In this document: positions 13,514-25,610 of the stretch, in pieces
Position numbering within the stretch: position 1 is the first letter of the stretch
How the letters are laid out: each line of letters starts with the position of its first letter
Assembly (NCBI GenBank): GCA_005765155.1
Contig: VCCP01000001.1
Location: 3,224,001-3,288,000, forward strand
Reading direction: 5' to 3'
DNA length: 64,000 nt
Origin: Zelopaecilomyces penicillatus
Lineage: Eukaryota > Ascomycota > Sordariomycetes > Hypocreales > Pseudodiploosporaceae
Translations under genes and position numbers: made by a program
The notes under the pieces: model-generated
Told to the model about the DNA's origin: nothing
Seen by the model: the letters and a program-made list of their open reading frames with translations, nothing else
Databases searched by the model: none

Positions 13514-13908
13514 TGTTAAAATAAGTGGGTTTTTATATAACAGCCTGACCTGTTATAAGACTAGTAGCTAGACCTACTACAGCTTAGCAGCTAAACCTGC
13601 TATATCGGGCTAGACTAGTAAAATAAGGGCTTATCCCTTATACCCCTCTCTTTCTTATTATTTGGAATACTTAGAAATCCAAAGAAATATTATTTGGAAT
13701 TCTTAAATAATTCCAAATAATCCTAGTATTATTTAGATATATAAGATAGCTAGATTCCTAGTTAAATCCTGGTTTCTTTTCTATATTGGCAATACAATTA
13801 CTTCTTTCTTCTTTTCTTCAGAATTCACTCCGGATAACTATTCGCTGCCTTTCTTCCACTGCTATAGCTATTAGCTTTAGTTATAACCTTATACTATAAA
13901 TTACAATA
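13514..13908 (-). mobile_element. Solo LTR, family 1, copy 2 (reverse)
   Basis: This 395-bp unit is the reverse complement of the 3840-4281 LTR. It has a perfect 5-bp target duplication ATATT (13509-13513 and 13909-13913). It starts TGTTAAAATAAG and ends AATTACAATA. It differs from copy 1 mainly by a 47-bp deletion that removes exactly two hairpin units, plus a handful of transitions. The two copies face each other across 9.2 kb. Separate target duplications show that they are independent solo insertions and not the terminal repeats of one large transposon. Confidence 0.85.
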
Positions 13909-14200
13909 ATATTTATTATATTTATTATATTTATTATATTTATTATATTTATTATATTTATTATATTTATTATATTTATTATATTTATTATATTTATTAT
14001 ATTTATTATATTTATTATATTTATTATATTTATTATATTTATTATATTTATTATATTTATTATATTTATTATATTTATTATATTTATTATATTTATTATA
14101 TTTATTATATTTATTATATTTATTATATTTATTATATTTATTATATTTATTATATTTATTATATTTATTATATTTATTATATTTATTATATTTATTATAT
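13909..14200. repeat. Minisatellite, 9-bp period, upstream of WAPL
   Basis: About 32 near-perfect tandem copies of ATATTTATT. It begins at the LTR's target duplication and ends about 160 bp before the WAPL start codon, so it occupies the place where the promoter would be expected. Confidence 0.95.
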
Positions 14201-14359
14201 TATTTTGTCTACTTATCTATATAATTATAATTCAGTATATAACTTTATATATAAGTTTTAATATAATAGAACATCCCTCTTCTTAGGCAAATAATTCACC
14301 ACTGTTCTTATATTTACACACCTGCGGAGGCATGTTGATAGCCACTCCACTCATCGACC

Positions 14360-16695
14360 ATGACATCTGATGATATGTTTGATCGCACCTGTTCGGTACA
14401 AAAGATGAGCATGGTTTATGGCTCTTCATCACGCAAAAGATACATCAGTTCTTCAATGGAACCTATCCAGGGAGAGGGCAATATACCCTATTCCTTAATG
14501 TCAACTGCAAGGGATGCATCGACTCCAGTCGAAAACCATGATCGTGTACCCTCTATCTTGAGTAAGTCAAATCCTCGGACTATTCATGAACTTCCCTCTG
14601 CTTTATAGTCGAATTACAGTTACAAATCTAATACTGATCTAGCAACCCGTGTTCGAAAAAGGAAACGCTGCCAAACTAAAGCTCTGTGCATTACATCTCT
14701 TGAGGCAAGTTCCATATGTGACTTGCCTGATAGTCCCAGTATGCCATCTTCCTTGATATCACTTTGGTGAAACAAGGGCAATCGATCTCCATTCTTCTTG
14801 ACTCTGACAAAGGTTATAGCTGTAAAGGATGCCAGCGATCAGGTAGGGACAGGACCAGAGTTGACGTATCCGGCATCCAGCAATGAAGAGCGTGGTTCTT
14901 CACGTCTCAGACGACCTCGTCTGATTGACGCTCTTACGGCCCAGAGACCCGACAGTCCCGAGTCACAAGCTGAACAAGTCCTTAATCCACCCAGTGCATC
15001 AATGGGCCACAATGGTCGAAAGGCTTCGCCAATTCATCTAGCGGTTGGGGGGGGTGTTCGGTCGTGGTCACACGATAACAGAGGACTGACACCAAAAAAT
15101 AGCAAAGTCCGGGTTACCTATACCCATACTCGAAGTGCAGGTGGTGAATCCAACAACTTGGATACAGTTGGTATAGAAAATGATGTTGCTGGTTTCGTCA
15201 CCACGATATCAGATGACAACTCAAATCCGAACAGAGAGAATTTTGAGCTTGCCAATGAGGATTTGGATGAGGATGCGGGTACAAGGCTGGCAATTAAAAG
15301 TGTTCATGAGCTACGTCGGGCTGGTGTGAACCACCGTTTTTCTGACGAGGTGGAGGACCTAGTATCCCGAATAAGTCATCCAACTTCTACCCCTTCGACG
15401 ATGAGAAGAAATGCCCTCTGCGAGCTGGCTCAGAAACTGCGGCGCGAAGGCTTTGCCGCTCAGTTTCGGGATCACGCCACACGAGATAGCATTGTTGTCG
15501 GAATTGGCGAGGAAGCAGATGTTATAAGCGGATTTTCTCTAGCGGCATCTCTGGTGATTTTTCTATCCGGCGGCCCGGCGCCTCATATGCTTCGAAGATT
15601 GATGGAAGAGGGAGTTGGAGCGTGGCTTTCTCGGCTCCTACTTAACAAAGATGAGATATCGGGAATCGCGTCTCGGAAAATTATGAATCTGTCGAAGGCT
15701 ACCAGGGCTGCCCTGCACAACGTGAACAAGGTCTTATTACAACTACCTATATGGTATGGATATAATGTTCCAAGCCTCTCACCACGCACAGTCGCGCTAC
15801 AACTTTTGCAAACCCTTGCGCGAACGTCAGATGGCCGTTACGTGCAAACCTTAGTCGGTTATTTGCGACCAGAGCTTACTAAATTGACAAGCTATTATGT
15901 CGCAGAGGAACAAGAAGTTGATCTAGACTTTGCTCTGGTCGCATCTGTTTTAGAGGCGCAATCTAGTTCAGCGGCTGCGCTCAATGAGCCAGTCGCTGGG
16001 ACAAAGCTACAACACTCCGAGGTGGCTGCATTCTTACAGAAGTGCTTAAAGGACTGGCCGAATTACATCAGAGTCCTGGATACCACAATTTTGAAGCTGG
16101 CAATCAACACAACAAACGATAAAGAAGGAGCTGTAGCATTTAACAACCTCTCCGTACTGTCTGGTCTCACCAATCGCATTTGCGAAGGGTTTAGCTACTT
16201 CCATGATGGTCGCGGTGGAAGTACATTCAACGAAGACGTCTATGAGGGCCTTTTGTTGATTCTGGGAATTACAATAAATATTGTTGAGCATCCCGCAACA
16301 TTGGAAGCATCACTCAATGTGGACTCAGTTGCAAAGCTGGTAATACTTTGGACTGCCAATGAGGCATCCACATTTGAGGTATGCTTCAGTTTCCCTTCCC
16401 ACGACTATTTCTTTTACTGAATATGACGCAGGCAGATTCAGTAGAAGATTCTAAGTTAGGTGTAGCCTATGGCTATCTTGCTGTCCTGCTAGGATACCTA
16501 TCTCTGGATTACGCGGTTCAATTTCAGCTAGAATCAGATATGAAGTGGCCCATACTTGGAAAGTTAATCAAATCGATTCAAGAGTTTATTAACATTTATA
16601 GGAGTGTATATAACAAAGTCACAGAATTAGAGGGACTTATTAATAAATTAATAAGTTATAAGAAGGATAAAGGAAAGTCTAAGATTATTCTATAA
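14360..16695 (+). CDS. WAPL-family cohesin-release factor (Wpl1/Rad61-like)
   Basis: WAPL proteins bind cohesin (with Pds5) and promote its release from chromosomes in the nucleus. Model: exons 14360-14561, 14643-14766, 14836-16378 and 16432-16695, giving 2133 nt and 710 aa with the frame preserved. Introns are 81, 69 and 53 bp. The first has a GTAAGT donor, and the last a GTATGC donor and a TTTACTGA branch-like site. The N-terminus has a VYGSSSRKR motif like the basic TYG-type segment of fungal WAPL proteins. A low-complexity stretch with RRPRLIDALTAQ follows. The WAPL domain starts near residue 265 (VHELRRAGVNHRFSDEVEDL) and runs to near the C-terminus, with YGYLAVLLGYLSL in exon 4. The last two introns are phase-consistent, but the acceptor of intron 2 (14835) was chosen by frame and could be wrong. 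The last 25 or so codons are unusually AT-rich. The gene stands alone between degraded blocks. Confidence 0.82.
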
Positions 16696-16708
16696 TAAAG
16701 AGTAGTTT

Positions 16709-16880
16709 TAAATTCTTAAATTCTTAAATTCTTAAATTCTTAAATTCTTAAATTCTTAAATTCTTAAATTCTTAAATTCTTAAATTCTTAAATTCTTAAA
16801 TTCTTAAATTCTTAAATTCTTAAATTCTTAAATTCTTAAATTCTTAAATTCTTAAATTCTTAAATTCTTAAATTCTTAAA
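16709..16880. repeat. Minisatellite, 8-bp period, just after WAPL
   Basis: About 21 perfect tandem copies of AAATTCTT, starting about 14 bp after the WAPL stop codon, so the array replaces or forms the 3' untranslated region. The unit keeps a C in CT context, the one context spared elsewhere in the AT blocks. Confidence 0.95.
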
Positions 16881-18235
16881 TATATTTATTAATAATTAAT
16901 TAAATTTATATATTAGATTTTTAATATTATAAATAAATATATAATTTATAAATAATAAGATTTATTTAAATATTTATATTAAATTATAAAATTTATAATT
17001 TTTATTATTTATATAATTATAAAAATTAAAATTTATTATAAAATATAAAATCTTTATTTTTTAATTAATAAATCTATAAATAATTTTAATTTTAAAAAGA
17101 TTATTTAAAAAATATAAATCTTTTTAAAGGTTTTTAAATTAAAAAATATTAAATATTATAATTAATATTATTAAATCTTATTTATTTAATTATAAATATT
17201 AAGATTATTTAAATTATTAAAAAAATATTATATATAATATAAGATATTTATTTTAAAATTTATATATTTATTTAATTTATATATATTTATACTTATATAT
17301 ATTTATATTAATATATATTTATTTTAATTAAAGTTTTATAAGAATTTATAATTATTTTTAATATATTTAATAAAAGATATAATAATCTTATCTTAATCTT
17401 AAATTAATTTTAATAATAATTATTAATGCTTAAAGATCTTTATATATTAATAATATTTTTTAATATTAATTAATTATTTATTTTAATTCTTTTATTTATT
17501 TATTAATTTTTTAAATATAAAAAAAGTAAGGATTTTAAAAGATAAGCTATAATTTTCTATTCTAATTTAATTTAATAAAATAGATTATTTAAGTATTTCA
17601 AATCTTATTTAAAGTCTTATAATAAATAAAGCTATTATATAATAATAAATTTAATTATAAGATTATAATAAATTAAATTATTAAGCTATAATAAATTTAA
17701 TTATTAAATTAAAATAAGATTAAATTATTATATTAAAATATAATTTATTTCTTTTAATACTCTTTTTAATAGATTATATAATATATAGCTAGCTTTTAAT
17801 AAAGAACTTTTATAAGTTTAAAAAGCTTAAAAAGCCTTATTTAGCTTATTAATAATTATAGATTTAATTATAAGATAATTTATCTTAAATAAATCTATTA
17901 ATTAATTTAAAAAAAATATTTATAAATAGATTTATTAATACTTTTATAATTTAGAAATTTATTATTTAAATAGTTTTATTTATAATATTTTTTAATACTT
18001 TAAATTATAAAAGAATAATTATAAAGATTATTTCTTATAATTAAAAGTATTAAAGAATCTTATTAATATATTAAAATTAATATAATTATAGCTTTTTAAA
18101 TCTTTATAATAATTAATTTAAATTATTAATAAAAGAATTATAAAGCCTTTATCTTTTATAATAAAAACCTTATAAAATAAATATTTAAATTTATTAATAT
18201 AAAGTATATTAAGCTTTATAATAAATAATTATTTA
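16881..18235. other. AT-only, RIP-degraded block
   Basis: No coding potential, RNA gene or internal match was seen. Confidence 0.5.
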
Positions 18236-18693
18236 TAATATCTAATAAATTCTTAAAAGATAAATTTAATAAAAAGGGTTTATATTAATAAATAAATTAA
18301 AGTATTTTAAATAATATAATATATTAAATTAATAATAAATATAAAGTATTTTAATTAAAAATTAATAATTAATATAATTAAGAATAATAAATAATAAAAT
18401 AATATTAAATATATATTAATAATTAAATAGAATTAAATTAATAGAATAAAAATTAAAGATATATATATATCTTGGATTATAATTTAAGCTATAATCCTTA
18501 TTATTAAATTATATTTAAAAATATAAATCTATTTATTAGATTATATTTTTAAGAATTATTTTAAGCCTTGAATTATCTTTTAAATTATAATATAATTTTA
18601 TATAATTCTAGACCTTTAATATATATCTAATAATACTACCTAGTTATATAATTAAGGCTAATAATATAATCTTAGTTATTAAACTATAATATA
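18236..18693 (+). mobile_element. LTR-like repeat, family 2, copy 1
   Basis: This 458-bp segment matches 23487-23947 in the same orientation along its whole length. Shared landmarks are TAATATYTAATAAA at the start, AAAAAGGGTTTATATTAATA, a GGATTATAATTTAAGCTATA block, ATAATTCTAGACCTT, and ATAATATA at the end. Flanking pentamers (ATTTA and ATCTT) do not give a clean target duplication. It may be a solo LTR with mutated flanks or a remnant of a larger element. Confidence 0.65.
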
Positions 18694-20544
18694 ATCTTAC
18701 TTTTTTAAAAGGTTTTATTTTTAAGGCTTATAAGTATATCTTTCTTTTCTTTCTTTATATTTATAAATTATAAGATTTATAATATTAAATTATATTAAGA
18801 AATTATAATCTTCTTCTGTTAAAAAGACTATTAAATATTTTATATTAATTAAAAGTATAGATTTTAATAATAAAATAATAAATATATTATATTTTTATTA
18901 TCTTAAATAAAAATAATCTTATTATATAATTAAAAATAATAGCTATTATATAATATATATAAAGTAGGATTACTTTTATAATAATATTTTAATAATATTC
19001 TTATATATATAATCTTTATTATATTAAAGTATTTAATTCTTATTAATTTTATTAATAAAAAAGCTTTTCAAATTATATTATTAATTAAACTTTAAAAAAG
19101 AAAAAACTAAAAAGAATATCTTAAATATTTAGGATTAATTATTTAAATTAATGATTATAGTTTTTTTTAGCTTTAAATTATTTATTTTATATTTATAAGC
19201 TTAAAAAAAAGATTAAAAATAAAGCTTTAAATTAATTTATTAAAGATTAAAAAAGAATATTAAGAATAAGAATAATTTAATTTCTATCTTAAAGATATAT
19301 AAATATTATATAATATTAGATTTATAGTTTTTATATATATTAAATAAAATAGATTAATCTTTTTTAAATTTAAATAATACATTTATAAATTTAAATTCTT
19401 TAATTAAGCTAATTAAATCTAGATAAATTATTATAATATTAAATTATAATTATTTAAATAATTAATATATTTTTATATATTATCTTTAAATTTAAAACAT
19501 TTTTATTTAATAAGGTATTTATTTTATATTTAATATTTAATATTACGTTTTTCTTTAATATTTAATATTATTTTATTTTTATTCTCTTTTAATTATTTTT
19601 ATTTATATTATTATATATTCTTCTATATTATTAAATATATTTATTTAATATAGAAATATAAAAAATAAGATATAATTATATATTTTTTAATAATAATAAT
19701 TTATAATTAATATTAAAAATAGCTTTTTTAATCTTAAATAATTTAAGTTTTTTAAACTTAATTTATTATTTAATTATATTATAATAATATTTAAAAGGTT
19801 TTATTTAATATATAATATAAATGATATTTTATATCTATTTTTTAAAAATTAATTCTTTAAATCTTTATTAATCTATATAATATTTTCTATTATTATAGAA
19901 AATTTAAAATTATATATAATATTCTTTATATAATTATTATTTTTATATAATATTAAATATAGCTTTTTTAATTTTGATCTTTTTTATATATTAAATAAAA
20001 TACTTTAAAGTAAATCGATAATAAATATATTAATATAAATTATATTAATTTAAATATAAATATATTATAGATTAATTATATAATTAATAAATACCTTATT
20101 TAATTATTTTAATAATAATTAATATAAGTATATAAATATCCTTTAAAAATTTAATTAATTTTATTTATTTATTTATTTATTTATAAATAATAAATAATAT
20201 TAAATTTATATTTAATCTTAAGATATCCTATTAATTCTTATTAAAACTTAAAGATAAAGATTATTTCTTTATTAAACATAATTTCTTTTAATAGATTATA
20301 TAAGCTTATTATTATTTTATTAAACTTAAGATTAAATATTAAATATAATATAATAAAAGTTAAAAATAATAATCTAGTTATTAATTTATTTAATTATTAT
20401 TTTAATAGATTATATAATAATTAAAAGAATAATTAATAATAGAAATATATTAATATTAGATTTAATATAATAAATTATTAATTAATAATAATATTTATGT
20501 ATTTAAGTTAATATAAATTATATATTTATTATATAATAAAAGAA
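18694..20544. other. AT-only, RIP-degraded block
   Basis: No gene is visible. It may belong to the upstream part of the repeat body that starts at about 20545, but the other copies of that body do not visibly align here. Confidence 0.45.
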
Positions 20545-23500
20545 ATAAATTATATATTAAATATATTATTATAACTTCTAATAGATATTAAAAAATTATA
20601 TAAAATAAATTAAAGAACACTATTTAATAAAAAGGTAATAAATAAATTTAATAATATTTAAAAAAGAAGATATATATTTCTATAATTATTATATTAATAA
20701 ATAATAAATTAAAAACAAAATTTATAAATATATTTTTATTAAATAAGAAATTAATTAAGTGTATTAAAATATTAAATATAAATAATTTTAAAATAAAAAA
20801 GATATAAAAAAAGATTAATAAATATAAGATTATTATTTTTAATAAAAAGTAGATTGTTTTATTATATTAAACTTAAAGATATATAAAGATTATATATTTT
20901 ATAAAATTATATAAAGTATATATTAATTAAAGCTTATAATTAAAACTTTTATTTAGAATTATATAAGATTATAATAATATTAAAAAGCTTAATATTTTAT
21001 TAAATAATAAAATAGATTAGATAATAGATTATTTATTATAAAATATATTTAAAAGAAGAAATAAATTTATTAAATTTATTAAATTAATTATAATTAATAA
21101 TTGTTTTATATAACCCTTTTTATATAATAATTATTAATTAATTATAAGATTATTAAAAGAAGTATTATATTTATTTTTAAAGATATTAAATTATAAATAT
21201 CCCTTTTAATATTATAATAATAATATCTTATAAATAAAATAAAATATCTATATTAATTTTAAAATTAAATTATTATAATTAAATAATGAATAAAAATATA
21301 GCTAAGATTATTATTATTATATAATTAAGATATATTAAAAGTAATAATTAATAATAAAAGTATTTAATTTATTTTAAATTTTTAAAAAGGATTTTTTAAA
21401 ATATTAAAAAGAAAATTAATATTTAATATTATATATTATCTATAAACAAATATATTATTTAAAAAGAAAAATTCTAAAATTAATCTTAAGATATTATTTG
21501 ATTATATTAAATATATTATAAATAAAGATAATTTTAATCTTATAATCTTTATTAAATAATTTAATTAATACTTTAATTTAAAATTTATTAAATAAATTAA
21601 TAATAGGGTTTAAATTTATTAAATTATTAAATCTTTTATAAAAGAACTCTAATAAAATAAATATTAAAGTAATAAATCTTTTAAGATATTTATTTATTAA
21701 AAAGATAAATTATATTATAAATATAATAATAATATATATAAAATATATTCATAATTAAAAATATAAATTAACTAAATTTAAGATAGATAATAAGATATAT
21801 CTTAGATTATATAAGAGATATAAATTATTAAATAAGCTCTTTTATAAATAATTATAATAATAAATAAATCCTTTAAAAGTATTTAAATAAATAGGATTAT
21901 TAATATATAAGCTAGATTTTATAAATTATTAAAGAATTTATTAAATAATATTAATAATATATTAATATATAAAGCTATTAAAAACTAATTAATTTAATAA
22001 AGTCTTAAATAAATAAATATAGCTTATAAAGATTAAACATTAAGAAAAAATTATTAAACATTATTAAAAAATAAATAAATAAAAAAGAATAATATATATA
22101 AATTAAATAGATAATTAAATAAAAGGGATTTAATATTAAATATAATATATATAAAAAAAGAATTACTTTAATTAATAATATAATTAATTAAGGATTATAA
22201 AAGGAAATATCTTATTAATAAATTATAATTAGATTATTTATAAAAAGAAATAAAATAAAAAAAGATAAATAAAGTTTTTAAAGGTAAATTTATATATATT
22301 ATTACTAATTATAAATAAAAATAATTAAAGAAAAAAGAAACAAGAAATATATTAAATATTTAAAACTAAAAGAAAATATATATATTATAAATAAAAAACC
22401 TAATTAATAATAAAATATAAAAATTAAGAATTCAATTAATTAATTATTTATTAAATTTAATTAAGAAATTTATTTATTTAATAAATAAGCTAATAAATTA
22501 AAATTAATATATTAAATAAAAATATTTATATCTTTAATATATAATAAATGTATTTAAAAAATTAAAGATATTAAATAAATTATAAGATAATAATGTTAAG
22601 CTTTTTAATAAGAATAATATTATTTTAATTAAATATTATAGATTAATAAATAAGAAATATAAATTACTAAGTTTTTATAATATAATTATAAATAAAAGAA
22701 AATTTTATTATAGGGCCTTAATTAAATAAATATTTTAATATATTAAAATAAATATTAATAAATATAAAAATATATTTTATAAGATTATATTAGTATATAA
22801 AATAATATATATATATTTATAAAAAATAAATAAATATTATAATATAGTTTAAAGATTATTAAAAGGAAATTTAATTAAATGAAATTAAATACTAAAACAA
22901 TAAAGATTAATTAAATAATTAAATTAAATTATATAATACCTCTTTATATTATATAAATACTTAAAAATATTATAGATAATATATATAATAATTTAATTAA
23001 AATTATTAAAGTATATTATATTATTAATTATATATTAATAATAATTATAAATTATATATTAATAATACTTATAAATTATATACTAATAATTATTATAAAC
23101 TATATATTAATAATTATTATAAATTATATAATATAAATAGTATTTCTTATAATAAGAGTTTTATTTAAGATATTATTCTTTTTAAAAGAAATAATTATTA
23201 TTTATATAAAAGCTAAAAGTTAAATTATTTAATTATTAATTTTATTATATTTTAACACATATATTTAAAAATACTTATTAAGCTTAATTATAATAAATAA
23301 ATAAAAGCTAATATTATAATATAATTAAAGAAATATAATTATATTAAAAAAGTTTTAATAAATATTAATATAAAATAAGCTTATACTTTATTTATTAATA
23401 ATCTCTTTATAATAACTATTAATAATAAATATATTAAAATAAAAGAAATTTTAATATAATTAATAGAAAAAATAATTTCTATTATATAATATTTAATAAA

Positions 23501-24730
23501 ATCTTAAGAGATTAATCTAATAAAAAGGGTTTATATTAATAAATAAAATAAGGTATTTTAAGTAATATAATTTATTATATTAATAATAAATATAAAATAT
23601 TATAATTAAGAGTTAAGTATTAATATAATAAATAATAATAAATAATATAATAATATTAAATATATATTAATAACTAATTAAGATTAAATTAAAAGAGTAA
23701 AAATAAGATTTTATATATATATATTATAGATTATAATTTAAGCTATAATCTTTATTACTGGATTATAATTAAAATTATAAGCCTATCTATTAAATTATAC
23801 TTTTAAAAGTGATCTTAAATAAAGGGTTATTCTTAAAATTATAATCTAATTTTATATAATTCTAGACCTTATATATATATTTAATAATATTATCTAATTA
23901 TATAATTAAGGCTTATTATATTATCTTAACTATTGGATTATAATATATTATAAATAAAATATATAAAATTTAATTAAACTTTTAATTATATAATTAAATA
24001 ATAAGAACCTTATATAAATATTTTAAAAATAAAGGTATTTAATTAAAAAGATAATATAATAAAGAATAACTAAAATAATAACTTTATTATTACAAAAAGA
24101 TCTTAATTTAATAATTATATTTAAAAAGCTAATCTTATAAAATAATATTTATTATATAATATTTAAGAATATATAAATATTAAATATTAATTAAATTAAG
24201 TTAATATAATCTTTAAATAAATTAATAATTATATTAAATTATTAATAATATAATTTAATAAATAAATAAAAAAGTATTTTAATTAAAATAAATTATATTT
24301 TTAAATAAAAATAAGTTATTAAAATAAATTATTAAAATATTAATAAAGAATATAATAAGATTTAAATAATTATATAATAAAATAATAAAAAGATTATTTA
24401 ATTTAAGATTAATTAGTATTAAATAAAAATTAAAGATAAATAATAATATTAAAGATTTTAATAAATTAAAGAATTTAAATAGATTATTAAATAAATTAAT
24501 ATAAAAATAAGACTAAGAATAAGATAAATAATAAAATTAAAGATAATAATAATTTAAGTTTAAAGATAAAGGATTTAACGAATAAAAATATTAAAGAATC
24601 CTAGCTTTTTTATTCAAAAGCAATTATTATATAATATATATTATATTTTATTATTAATTAAGCTTATAATTAATTAAAATAATTATCTTTTTAAAGAAGG
24701 CTATATAAATAACTTTATTAAATATAAGAA
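20545..24730 (+). repeat. Retroelement-like repeat body G, copy 1, interrupted
   Basis: From about 20545 to 23486, and again from about 23953 to 24730, the sequence follows about 54470-58010 in the same order and orientation. Shared blocks include TTTAATAATATTTAAAAAAG, GGATTTAATATTAAATATAAT and AATTTAATAATTATATTTAAA. The plus strand is purine-rich, as in a plus-strand retroelement pol region. All frames are destroyed and no reverse transcriptase or integrase motif can be read, so the class is inference only. A family 2 LTR is inserted at 23487. Confidence 0.6.
23487..23947 (+). mobile_element. Solo LTR, family 2, copy 2 (with empty-site evidence)
   Basis: This 461-bp insertion splits repeat body G. 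The homologous place near 57160 runs straight from CTATTATA into AATAAAA with nothing between. It is flanked by TTATA (23482-23486 and 23948-23952), a 5-bp target duplication. The ends TAATAT...AATATA would be TG...CA before TG/CA-to-TA mutation. It matches 18236-18693. Confidence 0.75.
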
Positions 24731-25212
24731 AATCTTAATTAAAGAAAACTAATTCTTTAAATCTTTATATATTTAAGAATTAAAAAAATAAATAAAATAA
24801 AAAACTAAAAGAATAATAAAATTAAAGTTATAATTATAAAGAATTAAAAATAAATATTATAAATAATATAAAAAATAAATATTAATCTTATAATAAAATA
24901 ATATTTAAATAAATTTAAAAATCTATAATTAATATAAATTTAAATAAATATTAAAAATAATAAAAAAACTATAAAGCTATTTAATTAATATTTATAAATA
25001 AAAAATATTATTATAATATAATTATTATTAATTATATTTATTAATAGATTTATTACATAATTAACTTATTAATATAAAAAAAATATTTTAAAAAAAAGTT
25101 ATAATAAAATTAAATTAATAATATAATAAAATTATAATATAAAGGTATTTATTATATATATAAGGTTTTCTTCTTATAAATAAATAAATAAATAAAAAGA
25201 AATTAAAGAAAT

Positions 25213-25302
<90 letters not shown>

Positions 25303-25433
25303 TTTATTTAATTATAATGTTATTTTTAATTATAGATATTTAAATTAAATATTAAATATTTTATTTTATTTAAAAATAAAAACTAAGATTTTATAAAAAA
25401 AATAAAGAAATTAATTATAAAGAGAATTCTAAA
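24731..25433. other. AT-rich block with an (AAT)n array
   Basis: Nothing recognisable apart from a perfect AAT triplet array at about 25213-25302 (about 30 units). It ends at the left LTR of the element at 25.43 kb. Confidence 0.6.
25213..25302. repeat. (AAT)n microsatellite
   Basis: Uninterrupted AAT/ATA triplets over about 90 bp. Confidence 0.9.
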
Positions 25434-25610
25434 TATAATTAAACAGGATTATATAGCTTTAATTAATTAATTAATAGTAAGACTTATACTTAAATTAAGT
25501 TATTTATTCTTTATATCCTTTAAATATAAAAGATTACTAAAGCCTTAATAATTAATAATCTTTTAGATTATATATTATAATTAAATATCTAGATATTTAA
25601 TTCTATTATA
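25434..25610 (-). repeat. 3' LTR of the 25.4-31.6 kb element
   Basis: Direct repeat of 31385-31559. Differences between the two LTRs are mostly C/T and G/A changes. Flanked inside by a minus-strand polypurine tract at about 25611-25630. Confidence 0.7.

Noticed and set aside
3840..13908. Inverted copies at 3.84 and 13.51 kb as terminal inverted repeats of a 10-kb DNA transposon
   Set aside because: Each copy has its own perfect 5-bp target duplication (GATTA and ATATT), which shows two separate insertions.
14606..14770. In-frame stop codons (14606 and 14768) between the first frame and the main WAPL frame, suggesting a pseudogene
   Set aside because: Introns at 14562-14642 and 14767-14835 with acceptable splice sites remove both stops and keep one frame across all four exons.
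18236..23947. Reading the two family 2 repeats as the two LTRs of one 5.7-kb retrotransposon
   Set aside because: The sequence inside continues past the right repeat and matches 54.5-58.0 kb as one body, so the right repeat is an insertion into it and not its end.
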